Part shown: one piece after another, positions 12,804 to 25,678 of the stretch | How the letters are laid out: every line of letters begins with the position of its first letter | Position numbering within the stretch: position 1 is the first letter of the stretch | The notes under the pieces: generated by a model | Database searches by the model: none | What the model was told of the DNA's origin: nothing | Seen by the model: the letters and a program-made list of their open reading frames with translations, nothing else | Position numbers and translations under genes: made by a program | Assembly: GCA_025526935.1 (NCBI GenBank) | Contig: JAHLKD010000106.1 | Span: forward strand, 1-64,000 | Direction: 5' to 3' | DNA from: Cladochytrium replicatum | Taxonomy: Eukaryota > Chytridiomycota > Chytridiomycetes > Cladochytriales > Cladochytriaceae | DNA length: 64,000 nucleotides

Positions 12804-14433
12804 GTTGGATGTTGTATGGTGTCAGAATCCGAGCGGCCCTTCCAGACTTCCGGACGTGTGTTTGGTTGAGGGAGCGAATCACGGTTGGCGGGACACACGT
12901 GACAGACGCGACCAAAAATAGAAAGAATTTTCAACACACACGGCTATGTCGAACTCGGCAATCGGCAATGCGACATCAACTCGTAGATTATCGCATTGCC
13001 GTTTTGGAACTTGAAAAAGAACTCCACTAGCGAGCGCAGACAGCACGGATTTCGGGAACAGCACGATCGCCTGCGTCCTCACAATGTCCGCGTTGATGTC
13101 GACATCGTTGAGGTCGGCGTCGGGCGACACAGGCGAATTCGAATCTCAGGTGGTTGGAATGTGGTGTGTTGAAAATGTGGGTCCGGGAGTGTGGATGCCC
13201 AGGATAAGATGCAAATAGCCTGCCAGCAGATTTTATGGAGGACCTCTGAGCTTGCTCGAGTGATAATCTGGAATCAGAGATGCAACAAAGTGGTGAAATA
13301 GGAGCGAGAAAAGGGATCACGCCCCTCGCTAAAGCAAAATAAAGCCTCAGAAGGAGCGGCAACGTAGAACAAAACAGTATCAGTGCTTTGATTGCAATCG
13401 ATAACATGCTATAGGGGGTGAATGTCCTGTTGAAGAAAAGGAGTGGTTTGATGCAAAGATGGTGTGGTTTGCAGGTATATATGGGAATCAAGAGGCAGAA
13501 GTTGGTGGCTGGGAGCAGCGAATAGGGGGTAGCGGCTATCGGTGTCCGTAGAGGCACTGCGTTGCGGAGTTACTCCTGCCGGCCCAGAACATGGCATAGT
13601 GGGGAACGGTTAAGCGGAAGACTCTAGTAGTTGTCCAGTGTGTTGAAGTCTGTACAATTTCCTTTTTTGTTCTTCTTTTATAGTTGGTGGCAGACCACCT
13701 TGTGGTTTCACATGATGGAACTTCTGTTGAAGGGGGATTGTTCAAGGTTAACCATGGATGCTGGTAGGTTATGGGATCTGTGTCATTGACCACTATCTTG
13801 TATTCATTATATTATGAGAACACAAACTCAAGGCCTCACTGGCCTTCCAACCCACCTACTCTGCGCTAGATCCTGGAAATCGATACATCTGATTACCAGC
13901 TCCCAAGTCCAGGACACCTGTACTACTCCAAAGGTCGATTTCCGCTGCAGCTTTTGCCAATGTGCAAACACCAACTTGGTGAGAAAGTGGCGGGAATGGC
14001 GATGGGGGCATGTACTCCGCCCAGCACGGGGGCATCGGCTGTAGATGGTCAGGAAGGGGGGTTATTTGTGTGATTTTGTGGTTCCATCTGTTTGCTACAT
14101 GAGTCCCAATTTGGGTGATCTGTCCAGCGATTCACAATATAAAGAAACAAAATTTGGAAAAATTTGAAACGAACTTGGAAGGACCGACAGTAGCATCTGT
14201 GGCATAGGCAGAAGGAATGAAGCCCTTGAGAGACCATGAAGAGTGCTGGAGCATGAACATAGCTCGATGTGGTATCATATCTTAGATAATACATAAAGCT
14301 ACTTGAATCGCTCAACGCTCCGTTTCACTTTCATTTTTACTCGCATTTTCAATTTTTTATTTCATTCCTCCCCACTCGGTGGCTGTGATACGCCCTTTTC
14401 TTTTCGACTTGCGAAAACAAAACCTAAAAAAAG
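12804..14433. other. Intergenic stretch between G-gamma and TCTP genes
   Basis: The ends are the divergent promoters of the G-gamma (-) and TCTP (+) genes. Pyrimidine-rich sequence just before 14434 fits a TCTP leader. One minus-strand frame at about 13027-13150 is GC-rich and reads like protein (PDADLNDVDINADIVRTQAI), but I find no supported start, partner exon or family, so I do not call it a gene. Nothing else is recognised. Confidence 0.5.
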
Positions 14434-15154
14434 ATGCTTCTCTACAGGGATGTCATTTCTGGTGAGTCCATGGGAGGAATGGAGCAAGAATTACCTGTAG
14501 CGCGAATCTGATTTTTATTTCTTCTTTCACAGGCGATGAGATGTTCTCGGACGCCTACAAAATCCAGGAGGTTGACGATGCTCTCTACGAGGTGAACTGC
14601 AGGGTACGTTGTCCTGTCACACGCGCTTTCCAGAGGAAGGGTCGCGTTCGATTTTATTCAGCTGAACACAGGCTCGATTTGCGCCGATTAGGTGATTACC
14701 ATCAAGGAAGGTGCCGATGTCGACATTGGAGGCAACCCTTCCGCTGAGGGTGGCGAAGAAGAAGGTCCTCTTGAGGACGGCATGGTTACCGTCAACGACG
14801 TCGTCTACTCTTTCCGTCTGCAGCAGACCTCTTTCACTAAGGAGGACTGGACCAAGTACATTAAGGGCTACATGCAGTCCCTGAAGAAGCACCTCGAGGC
14901 CACCAACAAGGACCGCGCCGCTACTTTCCAGAAGTCGGTCCAGGAGGCTGTGAAGAAGGTACGGTAGAAATGTTCATGTTTTTTAAATGTTCAAACCCTC
15001 TTTCTAGATCCTCAAGAACTTCAAAGACTACGAGTTCTACGTTGGAGAGACTATGGACCCCAACGGCATGGTTGCCCTCCTCAACTACAGGGAAGACGGT
15101 GTCACGCCTTACCTCACCTTCTTCAAGGACGGTCTTAAGGAGGAGAAACTGTAA
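14434..15154 (+). CDS. TMA19: Translationally controlled tumour protein homologue (TCTP)
   Basis: Four exons (14434-14461, 14533-14603, 14692-14958, 15008-15154) give 170 residues, the standard length. The start [20 protein letters not shown] is nearly diagnostic. The TCTP1-type signature region is present ([20 protein letters not shown]), as is the helical hairpin with [18 protein letters not shown]. The C-terminal core [20 protein letters not shown] also matches the family. TCTP is an abundant cytoplasmic protein that binds ribosomes, calcium and tubulin and is linked to TOR signalling and stress. Codon choice is strongly biased toward C-ending codons, as expected for high expression. Yeast calls this gene TMA19. 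A pyrimidine-rich leader precedes the ATG. Confidence 0.97.
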
Positions 15155-15307
15155 CCAATCACTATCTCCAAATCGTCCATTCTCCATTGTTTGCGGCTCG
15201 CACTTGGGCTTTCAATGCCTAGCGTTTTCTTCAATTTCATTTAATATGAACATGTTATGCATGGAAAACGGTGCATCTGTGAACTAGTTTTAGGTGTAGT
15301 GCTATCC

Positions 15308-17615
15308 TCAAAATTGGACAGGATCCCTCTCCTCGGTGACGTCCAGGTACACTTTCGCAAATTTGACCTCAGGAAAGTCCTCGATCTCTCGTTCTATCCT
15401 CGCCGCCAGCCCAGCTGCTTCTTTAAGGGTCGCTGGTCCGCCAACCCGTCCCGTATACGTTTTCCAAGTAACTTTCTCCCCAGTTGACGGACCCATCTCC
15501 GCCCCTGTCTCCACAACTATTGCATCACCATCTCTCCAGTCCACAGGCTCCCTTCCCGGCGGAGGTGGCGGAGGAACCAATGAAAGCGAGCAGTACACCT
15601 CTAGCCCCGTCGGCAAGAAATGCACCGTCACATGCCCTACCTTTGCATTCTCAGCAATAAACCTTCTGTAATGGTACATCTCTTCTTCGTCATCCCCATC
15701 GTCTATAATTCTCGTGCTGTCCCCATGGATCCCATCATGTGCTGCGGCGATCAGAGATTGCCGGATCTGCGCGGTCACGCGCGCTTCGAGGTCCGAAGTC
15801 GACATCATCGGCCGGGGTTTCTCGTGCCGGTCGTGCAGCTCGCTGTCTATGTGGATCAGAACCTCTGAAATGTCGGGGATCGCGCTCATGACTTGTGCAC
15901 GGAGGTTCTCGGTGATTTGGTGAGCGGAGGACACGGAGATCAACGGTTCTACTTGAAGCTGGAGATCAACGATGGTGTACGGCCCAATTTTGCGAGCGCG
16001 CACGTCCGTGCATGCTACAATGTTTGTATCTTCAAGCTGGAGAATCGACGTATATTGAGGCGTTGTGAGAACTGTTTGGTAATTTTAGCTCACCTTCATT
16101 GCGTCGACGATCTCAATCACTTTCATTGTGGTGTCAGGAGAAGCAGAGGCATCAGTCAGCTCACGGAGAGCAGGAACGACAACAGAGAGGCCAGACTGAA
16201 TAATCATCCCTGCCCATTGGTCAAATCACAGGCAAGATTAAGTGGGTGGCAAACTATTTCACCTGACACGAGCATTCCACCGAGCGGATCGAGCCATTGT
16301 GCTCCGAACACAGCTCCACCTACACCAACCAACGCTACTAAACTTCCAGCAGCATCCGACCTTACAACAAACTGTGAACATGTGGTCACAGCACAGCCTT
16401 TCGAACTGATTTACCTGTGGTGATAAGCGTTCGCAATCAGCACGTCACTCTTCAACTTCTTCCCAATTCTCATTGTGATATGAAACAGTGCCTCTTTCAG
16501 TAGAATCGAGATACCGATGATTGCCAACGCGAACGGGTGCATTCCGTGGGCAAGTGCGTCCACTGTCAGTCCGTGATTATGTAGACCGTTGCTCAGGATC
16601 CCTTGGACTGATGCTGCAGTCGGGAGGTTTGCAGCTAGGCCACCGGATGCTTGGACGAGCTCTTGTAGCAAGTGGAATGAGTGATATCCTGTTCACATCC
16701 ATTGGTGTTATGTTTACGACTTAACTGGGGAAATGCAGAGCTTACCGATCATTGCACCACTTCCGATCAACAGCCCTGACACGGCCAGTGACCCCAGTGG
16801 CTATACAATGGAATGGTGTTCAGCGTTTTTAAGATTCGGGAACGTTTTGCAAATCATCCTGATTCACACCTCAAGCTTTCCATATCCGAATCTATAGAGC
16901 AAGAAATACCACACAAACATGAGTCGTGATCGGATTAAGGGGACACGACGGAGCAAGCAACTTACGGGTATTTAGTGTCTGGAGCCTTTCTGGCACGGTT
17001 GTAGAAAAAGAGCGTCGCAAAGTCGGAAACCATGTCAGACAAGCCGTGGATAGCATCGGCGATCAGAGATGCTGAATTGCACAAGTATCCAGCAATACCC
17101 TTTACGATTGTCAACCCGATGTTTGACGCCAATCTGAAGTATGATCAAGCCGTCAGTAAGTTTGCCGAAACTAACACGAGAGACCATTTAAGTCGATCTA
17201 CGTCCAACTCACTCACCCAACGATGGTAATACGATTTCCTTAATAAATCAATCGCAATTAGCTATGTTTTGACGACGAAAAAACCTTCCAAACCTTCTTC
17301 AAGCGAAACCTCGTCGTGTTCGTGATAATGGTGATGATGAGCACCACCGTGATAACGCAGAGGGACTAAAGCGTGAGGCGATGGTTTTATCAAGGATGTT
17401 GCACGGTTAGCGTTTGGGAGAATTGTTGGGGATGGAGAATTATTCAAGATTCTTCCGCTAGGTGACGATGTTGCCGAGAAGCGAAGGGAGTAAGCGGCGG
17501 AAAGTGTGCTGGTTGATACAGTCGTCCATCTTCTGATTGCCGCTGCTTCGGCAACCCTTGCCAGTGGATCGAGATTTGCGGGCACACAATAACGCACGGC
17601 CAGTCTCTGAATCAT
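15308..17615 (-). CDS. Mitochondrial CDF metal transporter (MMT1/MMT2-like)
   Basis: Nine exons (17285-17615, 17217-17238, 16966-17133, 16870-16891, 16746-16800, 16415-16688, 16263-16360, 16094-16209, 15308-16036) give 604 residues. The first ~90 residues are Arg/Ser-rich with no acids, like a mitochondrial presequence, followed by a His-rich loop GGAHHHHYHEHDE. Cation-diffusion-facilitator signatures are LIADAIHGLSDMVSDF in TM2 and ANAYHHRSDAAGSLVALVG in TM5, each with the metal-binding HxxxD/DxxxD spacing. GMLVSGMIIQSGL is TM6, and a long cytosolic CDF dimer domain with an added insert makes up the C terminus. Yeast Mmt1/Mmt2 move iron out of mitochondria; zinc or manganese cannot be excluded from sequence. 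Two exons are only 22 bases long. Phases agree at every junction. Confidence 0.9.
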
Positions 17616-19911
17616 TGTGAGCGCTCTTTATGTGCGATCCGCGGGTGTTCTCTTGCTCTAGCGCCGTGGTTCTCTGCAACCCGCGAATCCACGCACACTG
17701 GAATCCCTGGGGATGGAATCGGCATCCAATCAAAATTGCTGTTCGAACGTCTTAGCAGCCTGAACACTAAGCCACTGAAATAGCCAGAACACTAAGCCAT
17801 TTCCAGGATACAAAATTTATCAGAGCACGCTATCAATCGGCACATCCGATGAAGCTGCTCGCGTAGGTTTCCATTTAAGCTCCGGAACAGAAAACACCGA
17901 ATAGACACAGGAATCTATCGTTCCAAAATAGCAGGTTTAAGCTTTCAATGCTTCAAAACATATTTTAAAGAACACCTCCAAAACTTTAGGTTCTTCCAAG
18001 AGAGTATCACAACCTGACTGTAGCTAGCCGGATCAGGATCTATTTTTCACTCCCAATCGTCAAGAGCGGTTGTGGGTTTTATTTTGAAACATCCCTTCTC
18101 GATGAAGCCCATTTGCTACCCATCGTTATAGTGAAGCTTCAATGTCACCAGCACATTTGACATCTTGTTGGTGGCTCTCCACAACAGAACCACGTCTCTG
18201 GGAGCCACTGAAGCAACAACGCTATTGGACACTTGTGTTTGAGAAGCCTCGTCAAATATATCGAATTTGGGGCTCGGAAAACACACTGCTCATAAGGATC
18301 AAATAGTATAGAGCCCCATTTACCATATCCAAAGATTTTGCTAACTTCTATCACATCATACATGTCAACCGAGCTACAAATCAACACGATCTACTGGAGC
18401 CCGATTGTTGCTCTAGGCGTGTTCTCTCTGAGCTTCACTGTGGTTGACTACTGTCGTACAGAGAGCCGTACAATGACGCACAAACTTCTCATTGCGGCAG
18501 TCCGCAAAACAACCACAAGGCCAGCGCGTTCAGCCTCGCTACACTAGGAACTGGAATTCGGCACATCATCGTGTTCGATTCCTCTTATTTAGTCGGCGAG
18601 TACTTGTTCGTCTATCTACCCCCCCACCTCATCCTATTCCACCTCTGTGAAGTTCGAATTCCCAACAATTCCTCGCCGCCGTTGGCAAAATCTATTCGCA
18701 TTGGCATGTACACTCCATGGGGTTTCGTGTAACGCAGTTGACAATTTCAAAGTGTTGCCTTTGTCGGTCTTGACCTGGGCTCGCAGTTGCCTGCGCAACA
18801 AACATACTCCCCACACGACGGCCCTTTCCTAAACCAAGTCAAAGTCCTCATGTGTACGCTTCATACAGAGCTCCCTTGCTCTCTGTTCTTTGTCTGGGTA
18901 GGAACCATCATCTCATCGGCATGATTTTCCTTGTACTTGAGAGCGCTATCTCAGCCTTGGACACCAACGTAAGAAACCTTTGGGGACATTTGCCAATGCC
19001 AGTAATCTTTCGCTTCCAACATCTGATCGGTTCAGTCGTTCCCAGCCTTCTGATACCATGTGCCATCCGTGCGAGCAAAGACGAGTCAGTTCAACGGGTT
19101 CTGACAAGGATTCCGCGTCGTTCCGTTGCTTGACACTCGAGTTCTCCCCCGAAACTCGTGGGTATATGCGAATCGAATCAGTTGTCTAAAAAAGATCATA
19201 TTTTTGTAATAAACGGAGCACCAGAACTTGAATAAACAAACGAAAAGCAAAACAGTCATACAAAACAAACCACATTGTGGTTTCGCTCCCCCCTGGAAAA
19301 ATTCATCATCAATGTTACTTTCAATACACAGAAACTATCATGTTTTCTTAAGAAATCAAGTGGTCAGAACCACAACAACATCATCTGATGGAAAATAGAA
19401 AAGGTCTACTAAAAAAAAGCGTGCATCGTGCATTACAAACTCTTGAGATAAAAAAAGTAGTTTGTGTGGAATAAAAATAAAAGGTGACTAGGCTAGTGCA
19501 ACAAAAGAGAGAGGGGGAGATACTGCTCCGAAATCTGGGACAAACATGGCCCCCCGAGCGAATTGGAAAGGAATGAGAGTAAAAGTGAAGTGAGATAAGA
19601 TATAACCAGATCGCTCTCAAGGGAATTATTTTGGAAGAGAATAGAAATGGGAAACTATGACAGTAAAAAAACCTCAAAGAAGTGGATATTCCAATATTTG
19701 GGTGGAAGAAACGCAAAACTAACAAAATCAACTCATTGTTTTTCTTTTTTTTTGGGTTTCCCTTCCGCTCTTCTCCCCAATCGTCTCCTGTATCTTTTTT
19801 TCCTTCTTTGGATTCTTTTGCATCGCCCAAAAGTGTCTTCCGCAAAACCAAACTCCGTGTTTGTACTTGTACAATGCAAACAATTGTGTTTTTTTTTGTT
19901 TCCCCCCTTCT
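17616..19911. other. 2.3-kb gene-poor stretch
   Basis: No ORF here has a family resemblance, plausible splicing or coding-like codon use. The left end is the 5' flank of the CDF transporter. The right end (about 19370-19911) is AT-rich with long A and T runs and is probably the 3' UTR and terminator region of eIF4G. The middle (18000-19200) shows nothing recognisable; small non-coding RNAs cannot be ruled out. Confidence 0.5.
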
Positions 19912-22900
19912 TCATTCCCACTTGGCTTCCCATTCAGCCACCGTGCCCTCATCCCCAAACAACTCCTCCGCAGCCCCCCGTACTTCCGAGGCATTGTCAC
20001 CCGCATACCTCCGGATCTCTCCAAGCACTCTCGGGCCTCCACCGGCCACGCCTTCACCAAAACTGTCCTTCACCTCTCCAAACATGGCCTTCACATCCTC
20101 CGCGCCAACGCCTCCAGACTTCACGAGCCCGCCCACAAACATACCAAAGTGTTTAAATACTTCCGGCACGTCGATCGCAATGTCCTCAATGTCGCGCACA
20201 AAGTCCGACCCGCTCCGCCCAACCATCGAGCCGTTCAGCACTCCGTTCTCGATCAACGACCCAACGAGCTGGCTCGCAAGCTCCACGTCCGACGCTTTTC
20301 GCTCCATCACCTTGAACAGTAGCGACCCGACAAACTCTTGCAGCCATGCATCGTTCGACTCAAAGTCTTCCACGAGCACTTCCTCGACCTCCTTGACGTC
20401 CTTGAGGCTGAAGTACTCCTCAATGAGTCCCGCAATCTTGTCCCCGCGTTTGCCAGAGTCTTGCATCGCACCGTTGCTCTTCTTCTCCGATGCCCGTGCT
20501 GGCGAGGTGACAATGCGCGCAGTAGCGGAGGCCGGAGTCGACGACTTTGAAGATGCTTCGGATCCGCGCATGGGCGATGTTGCGCGCCCTCGGTCCTCAT
20601 CGTGATGCTCGTTTCCATCCGCAAGCAAGCTAGATGGCGCAATCAGTTGCTGCTCAAACTTTATGTAACCTAGGCCAAAAACTTACTGGAACATGTTGCT
20701 TCCGGAAGTGCTCGCACCGCGGGACAACGAAGCCCCAGGCGACCGCCCGTCCTTCCCAGCACCAGCATCCGCAACCGCCTTCCCGCCCCTCGCGCCCCCC
20801 TTCCACAACCCCTGCGTCTGCGGCCCAAGCGTAATGCTCCCCTTCCCTCCCAACTTATCTCCCATCTTTCCGAACTGCGACAGATCTCCCGCCTTGTTCG
20901 TAACCGCGCTCGACCCCATTCTCCCAACAGTCTCAAACCCGTCCGCACCCACATTGCTCCCCCGTCCGTCCTGCGACCCCCTCGGTCCTCGCCCACCCGC
21001 GCCGCCCTTCCCTCTGAACTGGTCCTGCATCCTCGGCAACCCGTTCCTCCCACCTTTGCTCGCGTTCCTCCGCGCTTCCTCCTCAGCAGCCTCCCGATCC
21101 CTCTCAACCTGCTCACGAATCTCCGCAATCGTCTTCGGACCCGCAGCCTCCTGCCGTGCCTTCCACTCGTTCTTTCGCAAATCGATCAGGTCGAGCATCA
21201 TGAACCTGATCCGCGACGGCAGGCTTTTGGACCTGCTCAACACGTCGATCCGCTCAAAGTACGAATCCACATGCAACCGCGCTTCCCTGTGATCCAGCAA
21301 CGACCCTACAGTCGTCACAAGCTTGCACAGACTCTCCAGGTCCTCTTCCTGAGGATCCGTTTGGCTACGCAACAAGTGCGTAATGCACCTGTGGATAATC
21401 TTCTCCGTAATCATCCCAATCTTGAACAGCTCGCCGATAAACATCATGTTTCCAAGCGCCCTTCGCTGCAACTTGGCCCTCGCGTACTCCTTCTCCGCCC
21501 TCGCAACAGGATCCTCATCCGCTTTCACACCTGCGGCCCGGTCCTCATCATCATCACGGGCCCACTTCACTCCAGACTCAAACTCCATCTGGCACTTGCT
21601 CAACAGCGCTCGTCGGAACTGGTTGCTTCGCTCGTCTGAAGACACCCAGGTCTCCAGTCCGGGGAGCTCCTTCGCAAGGAACAAACACAGCTGTGCGTAC
21701 ATGTGCCCAAAGTTTGGCTCGTCCAGCGCCTTGTCAAAGATCAACCCAATGACTCCAAACAAGATCTCCTCGGTAGTGATCCCGACCCTCAGAATCTGGC
21801 TCGCAAGAGAGTTGAACTTTTCTATCGTGAGCTTGTTCAGCAACGACCGAACGTTCCTGTACACTTCCTCGTTCGCATCCTCGTCCAGCCCACCTCCTTT
21901 CTTGTTCTTCCCGGCTCTAGGCGCCCACGCATTGGCACTGTGCTGCAACGGCTCCACGGGCGGCAAGTTCTCTTCCGCAGCAGACATCCCCCTCTGCGGC
22001 TCTCGCACGCTCCCGGTGCGTCCCATCGCGGCTCCACGCGGTCCCTTCCCGCTTCCCGATGGCGTCCGGCTCCCCATGCTCGCGCCAGGCGGCGGTGGCA
22101 CCCCGGCCATCACCCCTCCAATGACTCCAGATCGAGAAGACTTGGCCATAGCGTACCGCTGCTCGCTCGTCAGTCTCAAGCTCGGGTCTCCGCCTCCCGA
22201 ACCCGTCTTGGACATCTGCACAGCGCGAGATCCAGAGCCCGGACCGATCGAGTTGCGCGAGTTGCTCGGGCGCGGCGACGCTGGCTTGTCGTCGTACACC
22301 GACTCCATCGACGGCATCTCCTCAGGCGCTTTAGTCAAGACGGCTTGGAAGAGCATCAGGAACTCCCGCGGGTATCGGAACCTGGATCCTTCCATAACAG
22401 GCCTCACCGTCACGGTCTCGGGATACTGTACATTCTCAAAGTCGGTGAGGATCTTCTTCGCCTTGGGCGCCGCGATAGCTGTCGCTGTCGATCCTTTTCG
22501 AACAGGTGCAGGTGCCGGTGCTGGTGCCTTGTCTTCCTCCTTGGTCTCTCCGAGACCCTTGGCAGCCTCTTCCTCCTCTGGCTCCTTCGTGACAACAACC
22601 TCAGGTTCAACTTCTTTAGCCTTTGGCGGTGCTTCCCCATCCTCAGGCTTCTCAATTACAGGAGCCTCGACCACCTTGACTTCCTCTGTCGCAGCCTCGA
22701 CCGGCTTGACCGCACCTTCCTCGTTCTTTACAGCCTCCTCAACAACAACCTTCACCTCCTCCTTCTCCTTCTCTACAACGTCAACCTTCTTCTCCTCCTT
22801 CACGACTTCAACCTTCCTCTCCTCCTTCACCTCCGCAACGGGTTTGCTGTCCTCAAGCCCCACCACCCCATCCGAACCTTTCACCTCCCCATCCTTCTTG

Positions 22901-25161
22901 TTGAAATCCAACACCGCCCCCGTCTTCGGATCCTTGAACTGCAAAGCTCCCGGCTTCCCAGGCGTGGCAGCCGCAGCAGGCGCTCTCACAGGCGTCGCGG
23001 CCGGCGTCACAACCGCACCACCACCACCAGCAGCAACCCCCACCACCACCGGCTTCTCTGGCACAACCTCCGCGCTCAGCACCGGACTCGCACCTCCGAC
23101 CTTCGGCGGCACCGCCGCAGCAAGCGCAGGCGTCGACGCCGCACTCGACCCAGCTCCCGTAGCAGCAGCAGCCTGGGCAGCCGCGCTCGCCGTCGTCGTC
23201 GTCTTCCCGACGTCGCGGATCGACACAACCTCCCCCGTGGTCGGGTTCTTGATCGTGATCTTGCTCGGCGTCGTCGCGGCCGGTCGCGGGCGGTCCATCT
23301 GCGGCGACGGCGTGCCGGGGTGCACCATGGCCTGCGCGCCTTGCTGGTGGTGGGGTGGCTGCTGCTGGGCTTGCATCGGCGATGCACCAGGTGCTGTGCC
23401 GGGAACAACGGGGGGTCGCGCGTACCCGCCTGGTGGTGCCATCTGCGTGGCGACGTAGTATCCCGCATTGGTGTCGTAGTACACCATGGGCTTTTCGTTT
23501 CAAAAAAACAAAAGAAACAAAATCAGCTCCAAGGCCGTTTACGAAAAAACGTCGGGAATGTCAACCGCGTACCTGAACTTGCCCGGGAACCATGTACCCA
23601 GGGAATGGCGGGTAGTACATCACCGGCATCACGCCCTAACAGACCAACCCATCACATCAGCTCAATCTTTGTTCGCAATCGCTCATACAAAAGTCCTTCT
23701 CACCTGTTGCTGCTGCGGCGCCGGCGCACCACCCGGCTTGTATTGCTGCTTATACCCTCCCTGCTGCCCCTGCTGCCCCTGGGGTCCCTGCGGCTGCCCT
23801 CCCTGCCTCCTGATTCCTTGCTGCTGCTGCGGAGAAGGCGGCACCCCGTACTGCGGCTGTACATACTGCGGTTGGTACATCATCCCCTGCCCGTACATCG
23901 GCTGACCCTGGTACTGCTGCTGCGGATGTTGCTGCGGGTGATGTTGTTGATGCTGCTGCTGATGCTGCTGCGTGTGGGGATGTTGCTGCTGCTGCTGCTG
24001 GTGTGCATGTGTGTTGGCGGGAGGGTGTGGTGACTGTTGCTGCACGGGTTGCTGGGGAGGCCGCGCGGGTATGGTCACGGGGGTCTCGTGTGGTTGTTGT
24101 TGTTGTTGTTGTTGTTGTGGGACTGTAGCTTGTGCCGGGACAGGAGTCGGCGGGGCAGGTGTAGATTGTGCTGTTGTCGCGGACGACGACGAGCTGGTGG
24201 GTGGTTTGGCAGCTGCCACTGCAGATGCTGCTGTGACAGCCGGGGTTTGCCCAACACTAGGTGCCGCGGCCTTGGGCACAGGTGTGGGAGTCGCGATCGA
24301 TTTGGCCGCAATTGCAGCCGCCGTCGGTGCAGCGGGCTTTATAGGTGCCGCTGGAGTCGTAGGCGGTTTCGCAGTGGCTGGGGTAGTCGTAGCAGCACCG
24401 GCAGCCACGAACGGAGCAGCCTTTGGTGCCGGGGTCGCACCTGGATTCGATGCCGGAGCAGGAGACTTTCCGTTTGCCTCGTCTGCAGCGGGGGGTGTAG
24501 GTTTAGATGGCAACACTTTGGGTGGTGCAGACATGGTTCGTGCTAAGGGATCCACGACCGCTGGCTTCCCAGGTCCGGGCTTCCTCACCTATAAAAGCCG
24601 TAAGTAAAGAACGAGATATCATCGCCATCCCAGATTCTCAACCATCCTCCTGGAACAAAAAACACAATTTCCCCATTCTCAAGTCCAATGATCTCCTCAC
24701 CGATGGAACAACCACGGCCGGCGAGTTTGTATTGGCGGCAGGTGTGCCTGTCGTGGCAGTAGTAGAAGCACCACCAGTACCCTGATCGCTCTCCGTTCCT
24801 TCCAAACTTCCAAAATGCATTTTCGACGCCCTCGCAGCCGGAGGCGCTTTATTTTTAAAAAAAAGAAAACAGTCATTTAAAGCATTCCCTCGTTGATCGA
24901 TTTTTGCGATCTACCATTCCTCATGACACTGGCGGAGAATTGCACTCCCTGCTGTGGGTTCTGTCGAGCGGATCCATTCTGTTGTTGCTGTGGTGTGTTG
25001 GGTACAGACGAGGCGGGAGTCGACGAAGTGCTGCTGCTGCTCTTTGCAGCGGTAGCAGCGGCGGCGGCAGCAGAAGCAGTTGGCGAGTTTGCGGAAAGGC
25101 TATTCTTTTTGATAGCTTGAGCCCACGACAGCTTCTCTTTCGGCGGATCTGGGGTAGACAT
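19912..25161 (-). CDS. Translation initiation factor eIF4G with MIF4G and MA3 domains
   Basis: Six exons (24915-25161, 24701-24846, 23704-24588, 23573-23635, 20687-23490, 19912-20629) give 1620 residues. The N-terminal half is low complexity: Ala/Ser, Gln/His/Pro runs and an acidic Val/Glu/Lys stretch. An eIF4E-binding motif fitting Y-x4-L-hydrophobic is present as YPREFLM at roughly residue 820. The MIF4G HEAT domain (about 990-1230) has VRSLLNKLTIEKFNSLASQI and LGNMMFIGELFKIGMITEKI and would bind eIF4A. RG-rich stretches and a C-terminal MA3 domain follow, with KIAGLIEEYFSLKDVKEVEE. The scaffold joins cap-bound eIF4E, eIF4A and eIF3 to recruit ribosomes. The MA3 domain is lacking in Saccharomyces eIF4G, so this is the longer layout of animals and plants, without a recognisable W2 domain. 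Long antisense frames over this gene are GC-driven shadows. Confidence 0.95.
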
Positions 25162-25678
25162 GCGATGGTGGGAGGACGAACTTCTGCGTGTGAAGGGGTT
25201 GTCGAAGGGGGAGAGATCGGATTTTTTCAGATACCAATGGGAATGAGGGATTTTCTCTCTCTCTCTGTTGAATCGTTGAATGTAACTAGGTAGGTCCCTT
25301 TCTTATCACGGTTTCGAAGGGATTCTTCTTCCTATAGAGCCCGCGGATTCGATTCCTTTCCAAAAGTCTTTGTTGCTTTGTTGCCGTGCAGGGCACAAAA
25401 AAAAGACGAAAAGTGGCGGGGAGGAGAGAATTTAAAAAGTTGAAACTAGAAAATTAGAGATCTACAGAAAAGGAGGTATTGCTGTCACTGTATGTGTATA
25501 CTGTAGTTTATATTGTTGTGCTCTCAGAAAAAAAAACCGAATTCAGAACAGAAAGGAAGAATCCGAGTCACTCTCTTGAGACTGACCGACAGACCGCATT
25601 GCAAAAAAACCTGACCCTCTAGGGTTACCCCAAAAAAAAACGCAAACCCTTCCCTCGCCTCTAGTAGCACATTGCACT
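25162..25678. other. Promoter of eIF4G and 3' flank of CRH gene
   Basis: No gene is seen. Several A-rich and pyrimidine-rich tracts (25395-25420, 25620-25640) lie here. The two flanking genes point the same way (minus), so this holds the eIF4G upstream region and the downstream region of the GH16 gene. Confidence 0.5.

Noticed and set aside
21383-24033. Very long plus-strand ORFs (up to 776 codons) opposite eIF4G
   Set aside because: They are antisense shadows of a GC-rich gene, strongly biased in residues (Arg, Leu, Ser, Cys), with no family match.
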